Shown here: positions 13,290-28,300 of the stretch, piece by piece | Layout of the letters: each line of letters opens with the position of its first letter | How positions within the stretch are numbered: position 1 is the stretch's first letter | NCBI RefSeq assembly: GCF_021130785.1 | Contig: NW_025778001.1 | Span: 1-64,000 of the forward strand | Origin: Homalodisca vitripennis | Taxonomy: Eukaryota; Arthropoda; Insecta; Hemiptera; Cicadellidae | Direction: 5' to 3' | DNA length: 64,000 nucleotides | The notes under the pieces: generated by a model | Seen by the model: only the letters and a program-made list of their open reading frames with translations | What the model was told of the DNA's origin: nothing | Database searches by the model: none | Translations under genes and position numbers: made by a program

Positions 13290-16200
13290 ATTTTAAATAT
13301 TTTTTTTAAATTTAAATAAAAATAATTCACAAAAAGATTAAATTTCCAGGGTACCCGTGTTTGAACCCTTTTAAACCCTAAAAATAAATATTAAAAAAAA
13401 AATTTTTTTTCCCTTTAAGGGGGGGGGGGGGGGGAAAAGAAAAGGGGGTTTCCCACAAAAAATTAAGGGATAATAAATTTTGGAACTTAAAAAAGGGGGT
13501 TTATAAAAGAAAAGAAAAACAAAAAAAATAAAATTATTTTTTTTAAAAATTTAAAAAAAAATTTTTTATAATTTTAATTAATAAAATAAAAAAAATTTAA
13601 AATTTAAATTTATAAAAATGGGGGTTTTAATTTTTTTAAATGTTATTAAGTTTTCCCCAAAAAAAAAAAAAAATTATCTTTTTAAATTTTTTAAAGACGT
13701 CTTTATTTTTTAATTATATTATGTTTAAAAAAATTTTTCCTCTTTGAAACAACTACACTGGAAAACCAATTCCAAATTTTTTTCCCCCAAAAAACAAAAT
13801 GAAAAAAACTTTTTTTATTTTTTTTTAAAAATTTTAATTTTACAATTTTTTTTTATGAAGAAAAATTTTATTCCAAATTAAATCAATAATTTTTTTAATT
13901 TCCAGTGTTTTTTTTTTTAAAAAAGGGTTTTCTTTTTTGGGGAAAGTTTTCCAAAAGAATATTTATGTAATCAGAAAAAATAAATTTTTTTTAAAAATTT
14001 AAAAATACTTAAAAGCCAAAATCTTTTTTAAAAAAAAACCATTGTAAAATTCCCAGTAAGTATTTATAATACTGAAATAAAAATAAAAAAAATTTTTTTT
14101 GGGTTAGGAGTTTATATAGAATCTTTAGGGAAGAAAAGTTTTTTTTTAAAATTTTTCCCCCAAGGCCTTAAAATTACAAAACTAAATAAAGATAAATTTC
14201 CCAAAAAAGGGGGGGAAAAAAAGGTTTTTGGTTTTTGGGAAAAAAAATTTGAAATTTTGAAAACTGATTAAAAAAAAATAAAAAATTTTATTTTCGGTAA
14301 ATTTTTAAATTTTTTATTTTTAAAATTTTTTTAAAAAAAAAATTTTTTTTTTAATTTTTAAAATTTTTTTGGGATAAAAATGGGTCTTTTCTACTGGGAT
14401 TTATGAAATTTTTTAAATTTTCTAAATTTCTAAGTTTTAAGGTGTTTTACATTAAAAGTAGAGAATGCATTAGGGATTAAATAAATTGAAAAAAAATTTT
14501 GGCAATTAAGAAAAAAGTTGTTAAAAATTAAGTAGGAATTTAGTTTTTTTATTTTTTTATGTTGAAAAATTTCATATAAAAAAAGGTATTAAAAAAATAA
14601 AATTCCGGATTTTAGAAGAAAGGGAGAAAGAACCCCAAAAATTTTTTCGGGGGGTTTTTAAAATTGAATTTGAAATTTGGGAAAATCAAAAAACCCCAAA
14701 TTTCAATATATTTTTTAAATAAATAGTTTAACAACAAATGGGAAAGGGGGTTTGGTTTAATACCCGCCCAGCCGGATATTTGGGTTTTTAAAGATTTTTG
14801 GGGGGGAAACGATTTGGTAACAAGCGGGAAAACCTATTAACCAAAACCTTTATTTTTATTGTTTTTACCAAAAAAAAAATTTAAAAAATTTTAAAATTTT
14901 TAAAGTTAAATTCCCGGTTTAAAATTTTAAGAATAAAAAAAGGGGGAAAAAGTTTAAAATTTTAAAATTAATGCCCAACAACTTTTCGAAGGGCCCCCCA
15001 AAATTTTTTAAAAATAACACGAAAGTTTCCAAAAGTATGGTATCTTTTTCAATTCACCCCAAAAACCGAAAAATTAAAAACTAATTTTTTGGGGTTTTTA
15101 AAAATTTTTAAAAAAAATTAAAAAGGGTTTTATTCAGTTTTGTAAATATTCTTCATTTTTAAAAAAAAAAAAAAGGGTCATTTAAACCTTTTAACCAAAA
15201 AATAAAAAAGGGGATATTTTTGGTTTTAAAACCAAAAAAGGGGCGCTACATGTTCAAAAATAATTAAACTTTAAAAACAACGCAATTAAAAAATTTTGAA
15301 AAAGGGACATAAAAGGGTTTCCAGAATATTAAATTGAAACTAAAAAAATTTTTTTTTTGTAGAGATTAAAAAGGAAACGTTTTGGAAAAAAAGAAAAGGG
15401 TTTTTAATACGACTCAGATTTCAGAATTTTGGAAACAAAAGGACGGGGGGTGGTTAAGGGATAAAATTTTTTAAATTTTTTTAGAAATTTTTTTTTAATT
15501 TTCCAAAAAAACTATTTGGGCATAAAAAAAAACCCTTTTGGGAAAAAAAAAAAGGGTTTTTTTAAAAAAATTTTACATTAATTTTTTTTGTTTCAAATAA
15601 TTCAAAAAAACCCAGATTTATTTTGTAATTTTTAAAAAAATTTCTCTTTTAAATTCAAAAATTTTTTAATTTTGTTTGCCACAAAAAAAAAAAAATTTTT
15701 TGGTAAAAAATTTTTTTTTATTTCCCAAAGATTTTTAATTGGTTAAAAAAATACCAAAAATTTTTAAAAAAGTTTTTAATTTTTACCTTGAAAAATTTTT
15801 TCATAAAAAATTTTTTTATAAAAATTTAATTTTTATTTTTTTTTTTTGAAAAAATCCCTTTTGAAAAGGGTTTTAAAGGGTTAATTTTTTTTTTTTTTGT
15901 TTCAATCAAACACCTTAACTTTAAAATCTTAAAAAAAAAATAGAAAACCCCGCATGGGCAATCCCCCCCGGTTCAATAATTTTATCCAGAAAGGGAAAAA
16001 ACTTTTTTTAAGGTTTCGTACAAAAAAAATTTTTTTAAAAATTTTTGAAAAAAATTTTTTATTTTCTTTATTTTTTTTTTTCCATGCGAAATTAAACAGG
16101 CCCTTTAACAAAAAAATATTAAAATTTATTTAATATAAACTTTTTTTCAATAATTTAAAAGAAAAAAAAAAATTTAAAAAGAAATTAATGGGATAAATTT

Positions 16201-19200
16201 GAAAAATTCCCTTAAAAAAATGTTTTTTTAAAAATCTAAAAGTATGTTTTAAAAAATAAAATTTTTTTTAAAAAAATTTTTTAAAAAAAAATTTTTGGAA
16301 ATTTAAAAAATTTTTTCAATTCAATTGAAAGAAAAAAATTTTAAAAAAATTTTTTGGGGTTTAAAAAAAAAGTTTTTTTCCCAAAAAAAAAAATTTTTTA
16401 ATAAAAAGTTTAAAAATTTTTTTTTTCTTTGGTTTAAATGTGTTTCAAATTTTATCTTAATTTATTTACTTTTTAAAAAAAACAGCCTTAGGGGAATTAA
16501 AAAAGGAAATTTCAAAGTTTTTTGGAAAAACCTTGACCAGGTAAATTTCGGTTTTGGAGTTAATTAAATTTTAAAATTTTAAAAACAAAAAACAAGAAAA
16601 AAACAAAATTTTTTTAAGAAAGGAAAACCATTTTTTAAATAACTTAAAAAAGGGCATTTTTTCCCTTTGAAGAAATTTTTTTATAAGGGGAAAAATTTTA
16701 CCAACAGTTTACAAAAAAAAATTTTCGATAAATAAAAAAAAATTTTTTGGGGGGGAAAAAAATTTAAAGTAAAAAATAAAAATCTTTTAAAAACCACAAG
16801 TATTTTTAACCTTTTTTTTAATTTTTTATAAAATTTTTTAAAGTTTTTTTTAGGTTTTTTAATTTTATTTTTTAACTTTTAAAAAATTTAAATTTTTTTA
16901 AAAAAGGGATTAAAAATTTAAAGTAAAATTAACTTTTAAAATTAAAACATTTCTTAAAAAAAATTTTAAATAAAAAAAAAAAACTTTTTCCCATAAATAA
17001 ATAAAACTAACCAAAAAAATTTTCATTTATGAATTTTTTTTTGGGAAAAATTTAAAACATTAAATTTTAAGGCACCCCTTTTTTTTAAAAAAATGTTTTC
17101 GACCCCTTAGTTTATTTAAAAAAAAAAAAGCAAAGGGTTTTTTTTTTATTTTAATTTTTAAATAATTAAAAAAAATTTTTTAAAATTAAAGCCATTTTTT
17201 TGAATTTTAAAAAATTTAAAAATTTTTTATTTAAATATTTTTCCAATTTTTTTTTTTGAATGTAATATTTATAAAAGGCCAAAAAATAATTAAAATAAAT
17301 TAAAAAACAAAATTAATATTTAAATTTTTCAAGTAAATTACAAAAAAATTTTATAAGTTTTCAGTTTTTTTAGATCAAAAAAAGGGAAAGTTAAAAAAAA
17401 AAAAAATTTTTTAAAAAAAAAAATTTTTTCCTCAATAAAAACCCAAATTTTTTAAATTAAAAAAAATTTTTTTTTCCCCCCCCCCATGGCCCCTTATTTA
17501 ATTTAATTTTTTTGGAAATTTAAAGAGAAATATTGAAATTCAAAACAAGTTTTTTAAAACCCTTTATGAAAGGATTTTTTCCCTTTAAGAAAAAATTTTA
17601 CTCTTTTTTCCTTTTAAAAAGGGGTTTTAAAAGGGAAAAAATAAAAAAAAAGGGGGAAAATTTTTTGTTTTTTGGATTACTGTGGGAAATTTTTAAAAAA
17701 AATTAAAAATTTAAAAAAATTTTTTAAAAAAAAAGGGGATTTATTTTTGGGTTAAAAAAAAACGGGAAAATTTTAAGGAAATTTTCCCGGGGTTTCTTTC
17801 CGAAAATTTTAAAAGTAAAACGGGGAATCCAAGCTTTTTCCCGAAAAAGGCCCCGCATTCCCGGGGCCCTTACCAGGGGGGAATTTTAAACCCTATTTAC
17901 TTCCAGTTTTAAAAAATTTTTTTATGGATTTTTATTAGCCAAAATTTTTTTTTTAAAACATTTTTTTCGTTTGTTTTTAAATTTATTTACCCCCCCTACC
18001 CTAAGGGTTTGAATCCCGGGGAACCCCTGTAAGATCTTTAAACCCGTTGCGAAATTAAAATTTTTTTTCATTTAAATTTAATTTTATTAAAAAAATTTTT
18101 TTTCCGGAAAATTTTCCAAAAAATTAAAATAATAAAGTCTCATTAATTTTAAAACAGTACTTAAGGCCGAACCCCCCAAAAATTAAAAATTTTTCCCCCC
18201 GGCCCGTATTTGGGGATTTATAAAACCGGGAAATGCAAAAATTCCGCTTCGTTAAGGAAAATTTAAAAAATTAATAAGTTTTTCCCCTTTAAAATTAAAA
18301 GAATTCCCCTTTTTTGAATTTAAAACCCTTAAAATTTTGTTCAAGTTTTTAAAAAAGGACCATGAAATAAAAAAAAAAGGAAAAATAATTAAAAAAAATT
18401 TTCTAAACATTTTTTAAAAATTTCCCTTTTCAAAATTTTTTAAAAAGGTTAAGTCAATTATAAGGTTTCCTTTTGGAAAATTTCTTTTAAACTTTGGGAA
18501 AATTTCCCAAAATTAAATTTTTTAAAATTTTTTTTCCTTGGTAACCCTTTTTTTTTATAGTTTATAAGGAAAAAAATTTATTTGGGAAAGGTTAACAAAC
18601 AGTTTCATTTGTTATTTGTTTACTTTTTTAATTTTAAAAATGAAATTTATCTTAAATTTTTTTTTTTTTATTTTTTTTTCCCCCCCCTTTTTTTTAAAAT
18701 GATTTTAGTATTCTTTTTTTTAAATTTTTTTAAAAAAAAAAATTTAAAAAAAAAATTTTTTTTTTTTAAAAAATTTTTATTTAATTTGTTTAAAAAACCT
18801 AAAGTTTGGGTGTTCAATTTTTTTTGGGAAAACATTTTTCCCTTTTTTATAAAAACCGGGTTACTATAATAAAAATTTGGCTTTGGGTTTTTTAAAAAAT
18901 GGGCTTTGCGGAACCACCCCCTTTTTTCCCAATGGAGGATTCCCCAAAAAAAACCCTTTAAAAAGCCACTGGGAAAAAAAGGAATTTTTTAAAGGGAAAA
19001 TTATTCCCCCCACTTTGTCCCATCCATAGTTTAAAAGGAAAAGGGGGGGTTCCCCCCCCAAAAAAACGTGATTCCCACTTGATGGTAGATTTTTCCAAAG
19101 TCTGGTTAAATAATTGCAATGATCTGAATTTTTTCCAAACAAAAATTACCCCAAAATTTCCTCTTTAAGGGGGGGGGCCCTTTTAAAAAACAAGATATTA

Positions 19201-22200
19201 AAAAACACAAAAATTGGATCACTTCCCGGTTTTTTTAAAAATTTTAAAAGTGGGGCCCCAAAAAAAGAGAATCATTAGCGTTCCAATTTTTTTTTTGAAC
19301 AACCAAACCCTTTAAATTTTTGGTTCCATTGTTTTTTCCAAAAATTTTTTTGGAATTTGAACTCGAAAAAGGGGTTTTTTGAAAAGTTCCCAAACTAATT
19401 CGTATGAAAACTTTTTTTTATCAAAATTTAGATTTGGCCGTCCCTATCATCAGATTTTGAAATCTTTGAGATGTTTGGGTTTTAAAAATGGAAAAAAATT
19501 TCAAAATACAATTTCTTATTTCTTAAAAAAAAAATTAAAAAAAATTTTTTTAGTTTAAAAAAAACATGTCCGGAAAAACAGGTTTATAAGCTTAAATTTT
19601 CCTTTTTATTATTCCCTTTTTTTAAATAAAAAAAAAAACTTAAAAAAACCCTTTTTGTTTAAATGAAAAACATTATTTTTTTTTCAAAAATTTTTTTTTT
19701 TTTTTTAATGTATTACCCTAATAAAATTAAAACCCTTACAAAGAACTGAAAGATATTTAACCCCCTTTTTTTTTTTTTAAAAAAACCCCCGGTTTTCTTT
19801 TTTTAAAATTTTTCCCCCAAAATTTTTTTTTTTTTTTATAAATTTGGAAATCAAAAAAAAAATTTATTTTTTAAAAAAAAAAAATTTTCTTGAAAAAAAA
19901 TTGATAAACCCCTAGCCCGGGTGTGGTTTTTTTTTAAACAAAAAAAAGGGTTTTTTTTTTAAATTTCCTTGAAGGTTTTTTAAAAATAATGTTTTAAATT
20001 TTAATTTTTTTATTATCAAAAGTTGTAAACGCTGTTTCATTTTGAAAAACCCCAATAACCAAAAAAACTCCTTCCCAACCAATGATAAATATTTATTTAA
20101 ATAATTTTGACGTTTTAAATGGGTTTTTTCCCCCCCCCCAGATTTTTTTCCTTGGGGACAGGGGGGATAACTTTTTAAAAGGGAAAAATTTTTAAGTTAA
20201 ATTTTTTAAAAAATATTTTAGAAAAAAATTTTTAAAGAAAAAACGTAACTTAAAAAAAAAAACTCTTTTAAAATTTTAAATTTTAATAAACAAAAAACTT
20301 GTTTAAAAAAATTTTTAAAAATGTAATAAAATTGAATAAAAATTTTTTTTTCCCCCTTTTATTGTAAAAAATTTTTAAAAAATTTTAAAATGTATTGTAG
20401 TAAATATTTCCAATAAAACTCGGAGATTTTGTTTGGAAATTTTACAAAAATTAATGAAAATATTTATTTTTGAAAAAAAATTTTTTAAATAAAAAAAAAT
20501 TTTTTTGGTTTTTAAAACATTCCTTGGTTTAAAAGGAAAATGATTTATTTTTTTTAAATAAATTGGGAAAAATTAATTAAAAAAAAAATTTTTTTTAAAT
20601 TTTTTTAAAAGGGAGTAAAATAAAAAATATTTTTTAATTTTTTGGTAAAAAAGTTTTTAAAAAAAAATTTTTTTAAAAAAAAAAATTTTTTTTGTTAATC
20701 TTACCAATTTTATTACACCTATCGGGAAATTTTCCCCACATTTTTTTTCTTTTTTTTTAAAAAAATTTTTTTTATTTTTTTAACAAATTTTTTTTAAAAT
20801 TTTTTTAATTTTTTTTAAAATTTTTTTATAGTAAAATTAAAAAATTTTTGTATGAAGGATTTTTTTTTGCTTTTAAATTTTTAAACCAATTTCTGTTTTT
20901 TATTAATAATATTTTTTTGGGGTTGTTCATTTTTAAAATAAAAGGAATTTAAGTTTTTTATTTTTTTTATATTTTTTAAAAATCCCAAATTTTTATTACT
21001 TTTTAAAATGGTATAAACCCCCCAAATACTGTAAAAAATCCCCCAAACTCTAAAAAAATAAGTTATTGAAAAGTGTATTGATAAAAAGCCATTTTTTAAG
21101 GGGCCCTAAAAAAAAATTTTAATATTTTTTTCCTTTTTAAAAAACCATTTGGTGTTGGAGAAAAAATTTTATTTTTCAATTTGGGTTCACCAAAATTTGT
21201 AATTAAAATTTTAAAAGCTTTTCTTTTTTATTTTAAAACGTAAAAAAAAAACACAAAAGGAAAAATTTTTTTAAAAAAATTAAAAAAAAAATAAATGAAA
21301 AAATTTTTTTTTTTGTTTTTTCTATTTTTGGCAATTTTTAAAAAAAATATTTTTTTTATTTTGTTTTTTATTTGTTTTTTTTTTGAAATAAATACTGAAT
21401 GGGGTTTAAAAATTTTTAAAATATAAATAGATTATTTTTAAAAAAAAAATTCAACTAATTAAAAAAAAAATTTGTTAAAATTTCCCCAAAATAGAGTTTG
21501 AAAAAAAAATAATTTTTAAATAAAAAACTTTAAAAAGTTTAAAAAATTTTTTTAAAAATCATTTCGTTCTTGGAAATTAAAAAAATAATTTTTAAATATT
21601 AATGAAAAAAAATTAAAATGGTAAATTCATAAAACTTTAATTGGCTACTCAACAAATTTTAATTTTTTAAAAATATTCCCCCCAAAACCTAAAAATATTT
21701 TTCCCATTTTAAAAAAAAAAATTTTAAATTTCCCTTAAAAAATTAATATATTAAAAAAATTTTAAATTTTTAAAATTTAGGGGAATAAGTAACATATTTT
21801 TGTTTTGAAAAATTTTTAAATAAAAAAAATTTTGTTTTTTTTTAATTTATTTTTTATTTTTTTTTGGGGGGGGAAAAAATTTTTAAAAAGGGAAATCAAA
21901 ATAAAAAAAACTTCTTTTTTAGAAAACCCAAAATTTTATTATAAATTTTATCCCGCAATTCAAAAATTATCCCGGGAAATTGACATTAAAAGTTATTTAA
22001 AAAGGGGTTTTGAAAAAAACACGGAAGAAACCAAAAAAAATTTTTTTTGAAGCCCCCTTAGATTTACCCCGTTTTTTCAGTAAAACGCTAAATTTTTTGG
22101 TTTTGAGACAGTTGGGAAACCCTTTAAAAATTTACTGGTTTAAGAACCCTTCAACTCCACCTTTTTTTTAACATTAAAAACATTAAATTTTTTTTTAACA

Positions 22201-25200
22201 AATATTACAGGACCAAAAATAATATTCGGGTTTAACCCCAAAAATTTTAAATTTTTTCCTTTTTTTCCTTAAAATTTTGTTTTTTTGGTTTTAGCAAAAT
22301 TTTAAAACAAAATTAGTTTTTTTATGGGGTTTTTAAGAAGAAAATTAATACCGGGGAATTTATAACTTTAAAATTTTCAAATTTTGTTTTTTAAACAAAA
22401 TTTAAAAAAAAAAAATTTTTAAAATATTACCTTTGAAAAACCAATTCGGAGTTATTGGGTAATTAAAAGCAAAAAAAAACAGATAGTATTTTTTTAAAAA
22501 AATAAAAAAAAAAAAAAAATTTGGGTTTAAACCCCACAAAAGCGAATTATTCCCGGAAAGTCCCTTTAAAACATTATGAATTGTTTTTTTAAAAAAAATA
22601 ACAAACCCAAAAAAAACTTTTTTTCTTTAAAGGGAATTAGACTTTTTTGTTTTACACTAATACATTACTAAATTTGGGGTTTTAAAAATTTAAAAAAAAA
22701 TTTTGTAATATTGATCGGTTTAAACCAAACTGCAAAAGGGTCCCCGGGTTTAGACAGTATAAAAACCCGATATTGTTTTTTGAACAAATATAAAAAACCC
22801 CCCAAACTTGAGACTTTCTCCGGTTTAAGACGCAAATTAAGGGTACTAGGGTTTTTAGAAAAGAAAAAAACAAAAAAAATTTTAAGCTTTTTCCCCAAAA
22901 GACAGAAATTGAACAAAAGCCTTTATTTTAAGGGAAAAATTTTCTTTATAAAATTTTAAACCTTTTTAAAAAAAATTTTAAAAAAATAAAAAATTATTTA
23001 AAAAAAAGTTTTTTTTTAAAAAATAACAAAAGGGTTTTTAAAATTAAATATTTTTTTAAATATTATTTTTTTATGGTCACTAAATAGAAAAAAAAAAGAC
23101 ATTGTTATTTAAAAAGAAATTTTTTGCCTTAAAAACCCAATTTCCAAATTTTAAAATTTTTACTTTAAAATTTATTAAAAAATTACTTAACACAAGTTTT
23201 AATAAAAAAATTTGGGGAAATATTAGAATTTACGTAAAAAAATAAAAATATGCAAAAATTTTAAAAAGAAAAAAAAAACATTTTTTTAAAAAAAAATGGA
23301 AAAAAAAAATTTTTCAGATTTTTAAAAAAAAAAAAAAAAATTTTTTAAATGGAAAAACTTTTTAAAATTTTTTTTAAAAAAGAAAGTTTTTTCTTTAGTT
23401 TTTTTTAAATTAAAAATTTTTTTAATATAGAAAAAATTATTTAAATTAAAAAATGATTTTTTTAAAAAAATTTTTATTTTTTTAAAAAAATTTTTTAATA
23501 AATAATAAAAATGGTTTTAAAATAATCCAAAAATTTTAAATATAAAAAAAAAAAATTTTATTAATTTAATCAAAAAAAATTTTTATTTGTAATAAAAAAA
23601 AAATTTCTTAGGATAAGGGCTTTTTTTAAAATTTTTTTTAAAAACCCCTTCTTTAAATATTTTCAAATTTTTTTTGTTCCCATTCCTTTTTTTCCCCATT
23701 AATACTTTCATTTTAATTTTTTTTTAAATTTTCATTTTTTTAAAACCCAAAATTTTAAACCGATACCAATTTTATCAATTAAAATTTTATTTTTTATTTT
23801 AAAAATTTTTAATTAAAAAGCCGTTAAATTTTTAAAATAAAAGGTTTTATATCCCCCTTTTTAATTTAATAATTTGGAATTTTTTTGACTTTAAAAAAAT
23901 TTTTTGTAAAAAAATTTTTTTAAATTTTTTTTTTAAAAAAAATTTTTAAGTTTAAAAATTATTAGTTATTTTAAAATGTTTAAAAATAAATGGTTTGGGG
24001 TTTTAAAAGGGTTGTTGGGAAATTTGAATTTTTTTTTAAAATTTTTTTTGTCCTCCCCTAATTTTAATATATACAACGTGAAAAAACAAAAAAAATCATT
24101 TTTTTTTAAAACTACAACTTTTTTGGTTTTAATACACCCCCAAAGGGGAACGTAAAACTTTAAAAACGGGGAAGGAAGATTCAAACAGGATAGCTGTAAA
24201 AATATATAATGTTAAGCGTAAATTCCAGCCCCCGGAATGAAAATTTTGGATATTTTCACGTTACAAATTGGGGTTAGATAAATCTCATATTAACGCTATA
24301 AAAAACAAAGGGCAAATTTTTTTTCAAATTTGTTTTTAAATCACCTGGAAAAATTAAATAAAAAGTTAACAGCGGAAAAATAATTTTTTCCAATTTTTTG
24401 GGGTTTCAAATACAGGTATTCATTTATAAAAGGCAGAAAACAATCCAAAAGGTTTTTTAATGCATTTAATTATTTTTGTCATTCGGTAAGATATTTCAAG
24501 CTGCATATTTTGCATTGTTTTACAAACAGCAGCAACCCCCACTCTGACATCGCTACAACAGCCCCTTGAATAACGGTAAAACACAAGTGATATACGATTA
24601 GTCATTTCTCCCCGTTAGTAAAAACGTATTTTAAAGAAGTTTTTAAGGCAAATTTCTTGTAAATAAAAATAAAATTTTAAATTTTTTAATTTTAAAAAAT
24701 TTTAAAACTTTAAATCTTTGGGAAAAAATTATGAAAAATTTTTTAATATTTTTTGGAATATTTTTGTAAATAATAAAATTAATAATTTAAAAAATAAATT
24801 TAATCCCAAAAAAAATATTTGAACTGAAAATTTAAATAATTTGGGGTTTTTAAAAATTTTTTCATTTTAAAAATTTAAAAAACTTTTTAAAAAATATCAA
24901 AAATTAAAAGTTTACTTTTAAAAATTTAAAATAATTAACCCAATTTAAATTAATAACACTTTAAAAAAAACAAACTTTTTTTCCAAAATTTAAAAAAAAT
25001 TTTCAAAATTTATATAAAAATTCCATTAAAAAAACCCGGTATTAAAAATAAACCCTTTAAAATTCAGTAATAAATAGGGGGGGGTTTTTTTTTTTTTAAA
25101 ATTTTAACTAAATTTAATAAATTGTTAAAATTCTAAAATTTTTAAAAAATTTTTTTTTAAAAATTTTTCTTATACAAATATTAAGATTTTAAATGGGGGA

Positions 25201-25357
25201 AATTTTTTTCTTATAGGTTAAAAATTGTTTTAAGGGGTTTTAAAAATTAATCTTTTCATTTAAAACCTTTTGAAAAATTTTTTAAATTTTAAGCCAAACA
25301 ATTACAAAAAAAACCTTTTTTTTTAACCCAAATCAAAAAAAAAACAAATTTTTTCAT

Positions 25358-25388
<31 letters not shown>

Positions 25389-28300
25389 AATTTTATAAAT
25401 TTTAAAATTCCATAAGAATTTCCCAATTTTGTAAAAAATTTTCAAGGGTTAAAATTTTTTGGGAAAATTAAAAAATTTAAAAAAGGGTAAAAAACTTTTT
25501 TAAAAAACCATGAAAATTGAAAAAAAGAATTTTTTTCAATTGTATATTTAATTTTATTTACTTTTTGTTTAAAAACCCAAATTTTTAAACCCCTTTTTTT
25601 ATTTTTGAAGTTAGGTTTTTCCATTTTTTAAAAAAAAAAAAATTTTAAAAAAAAAATTTTTTTTTTTTTGGTTTATAAAATTTTTTTTTAATTTAAAAAT
25701 TTTTTTTTGCCATGGACTACAGGGTTTTTTGTTTTTTTTTTTAATTCGGCCCCCCTTTCCTTTTTAAAATTTTTGGAAAATTTTGGGGTAACTTTTCAAT
25801 TTTTTAAAACATTTTTTTGACCATGAACCCAAAAAAACGGGAAATTTTTTTAAAATTTAAATTTTTAATTGGCCTTTTCAAACTCACCGGGGTTTTTCCA
25901 AATTCCCAAGAGTTTTTGGGTTTTTTGTTTAGGTAATTTTAATTATAAAAAACTTTTAAAAATGGGGGTTTCCCCAAAAAATTTTTTGGAAAATTTTTTT
26001 TAGTTTTTTTTTTGGGGGGGGCTTTAACTTACCCCAAAAATTATTTTAATTTTTTAAAATCCCGGGGGATTATTTAAAATTTTTCAAAATTGCAAATTTT
26101 AATTTACTTTTTCCCCTTTAATGATTTTTTTTCATTTTGTTTTTAAAATTTTTTATAACCCCCTTTTTAAAAAAAATAAAATTTTAAATATTTTTTTAAA
26201 TTTTTACTGGCCCAAAAATTTCCTTTTTTTTTTAAAAATTTTTAAGGTTTTTTACAGGGGGATGAAAATGATAATGAAATTTAAAAATTTTGGGGGTTTT
26301 TTTAATTTACTATTTCAACCTTTATTTTTAAAAAAAAAAAAAAATGGAAAAAATTAAAAAAGATTCCCCCTAAAATTTTTAATTCAAAAAAGTTCATGTT
26401 TAAAAATGTTTAAAAGTCAAAAATTTTCCAAATTTTAAGAAAATTCGTAAAAATAGAAAATTGAAAATTTTTTAAAAAAAAAAAAATTTTAAAATTTTAA
26501 AAGGGAAATTTTTTTTTTCCAATTTTATGGAAAAAAATTACCCCACTGGAACCTTTTTGGGGAAAAATCTTGCATTAAAAAAAGGATTTAAAATTATTTT
26601 TTTAATAGTAAAACTTTGTTTTTTTAACTAAAAATTTTTTTTTAAATTTTTTTAAAAAAACCCAAAAAAACCCCCAAAATTTTAATAACAAATTTTTTAA
26701 AAATTTGAAAAAAAAAAAAAATTTTTTTAATTTTGGGAAACTATAAAAGATAAAAAAAAATTTTTTTAAAAACATTTGGTTTTTTTTAGGAAAATGTAAA
26801 ACACCCATTTATATAAATTTTTTTTTTTTTCAAAAAAACTAGGCCTTTTAAATTTTTTAAAAATTTTCCCTATTTTAAAGGTTATGCAATTTTTTTTTAA
26901 ACTAAAATCTTAAAAGGAAGGGACCTTTTTAAAAAAGAAATTTATAAATTTTTTGGGCCCCCCAAAAACAGTGGGCCCAAATTTATTAAAAAAAAAAAAA
27001 GGGCCCCCCGGGGGCTTTTTTAGGGGTTTTTTTTTTTAAAAAATTTTTTTTAAAAAAAAAGTAAAAAAAAGAATTTTTTAAAACCCTAAAAATTTTGGGT
27101 TTTTTTAATTTATCCCCTTTTTTTAAAAAAATTTAAAAAAAAATTTAAATAAAATTTAAAAAATCCTTTTAAAAAATTTAAAAAAAAAAGAATTTTTAAA
27201 AATTAAAAATTAAAGGGGAAAACTTTATTTTTTAAAAAAAATAAAATAAACTTTCCCCAAAAAAAAATTTTTAAAAAATTTTAAAATTTTTTTTTTTCCA
27301 AAAACCCCCGGAAAAAAAACTTTCCTTTAAAAAAACCAAAACTTTAAAAAAAAGGCTGAAAAAAAGAAAAAACCAAAAAAATTTATTATTTTATAATTTT
27401 CGGCCCAAATGAGATGGGAAAATTTTTGGGGATTAAAAAAAAGGTTTGGGGAAAAAGGGTAAACCGGGATTTAACCCCCAAGTTTTAAAATTTTTGTGCC
27501 CTTTTTTTAAAAAAATTTTTGGGGGGAAAAAAATTTGAAACTTTGACTTAAATTTAGGTTTGGGAAAAAAAATTAAATTTCAAAAACATTTTTTTCCCTT
27601 TTTTAAATTTTTTTTTAAAAGACGAAAAAAATTTTGGAACCCAAAAAAACCCCCAAACCATCCCCTTTTTCCCAAAAAAATTTTTAGTTTTAAAAAAAAA
27701 AAGGGGGCAAAAAAAATGAAATGTTTTTTAAAAATTTAAAAACATGGGGAAATGGGAAAAAAGGGTTGTTTTTTAAAAAAATATTTTTCAAAGAAAAAAC
27801 CCGTGGAAGGAAAAAAACAAAAGTTTTTTGGAACGAAAATAATTTAAGGGGTTTTTAAAAAATTTTGTTTTTAAAGGGGATAAAAAAGTAATTTTCGATA
27901 AAAAGGGGAAAAAAGGAAAAAAATTCAAGGTTTCCTTTAACAAATTTGGGGACCCTTTTTAAAGGTTTTTTTAAAAAAAAATCGGGGTTTAAAAGGAAAA
28001 TGTTCCTTTTAAAAAATTGCTTTTGGTTAAAAAAAAAGGGGAAAAAACCCCCAAGGATATAAAATTTTTAAAAAATTTTTAATACCTTTTAAAAATTTTT
28101 AAAAAAAAAAACTCTGTTTATAAGGATTTTTTTTTAAAATTTTCAAATGAAAAAACTTTAAATTTCAAGTAACTTTAAAGGGGCCAGGGCCAGAATTTTT
28201 TTTTTCCCCCTTTTTTTAAAGGTTCAAAAAATTTTTTTTAATAAAAAAGAAAAAGGGAATTAAAAAATTGGGATAAAAAAGAAAATAATTAAATTTTTTA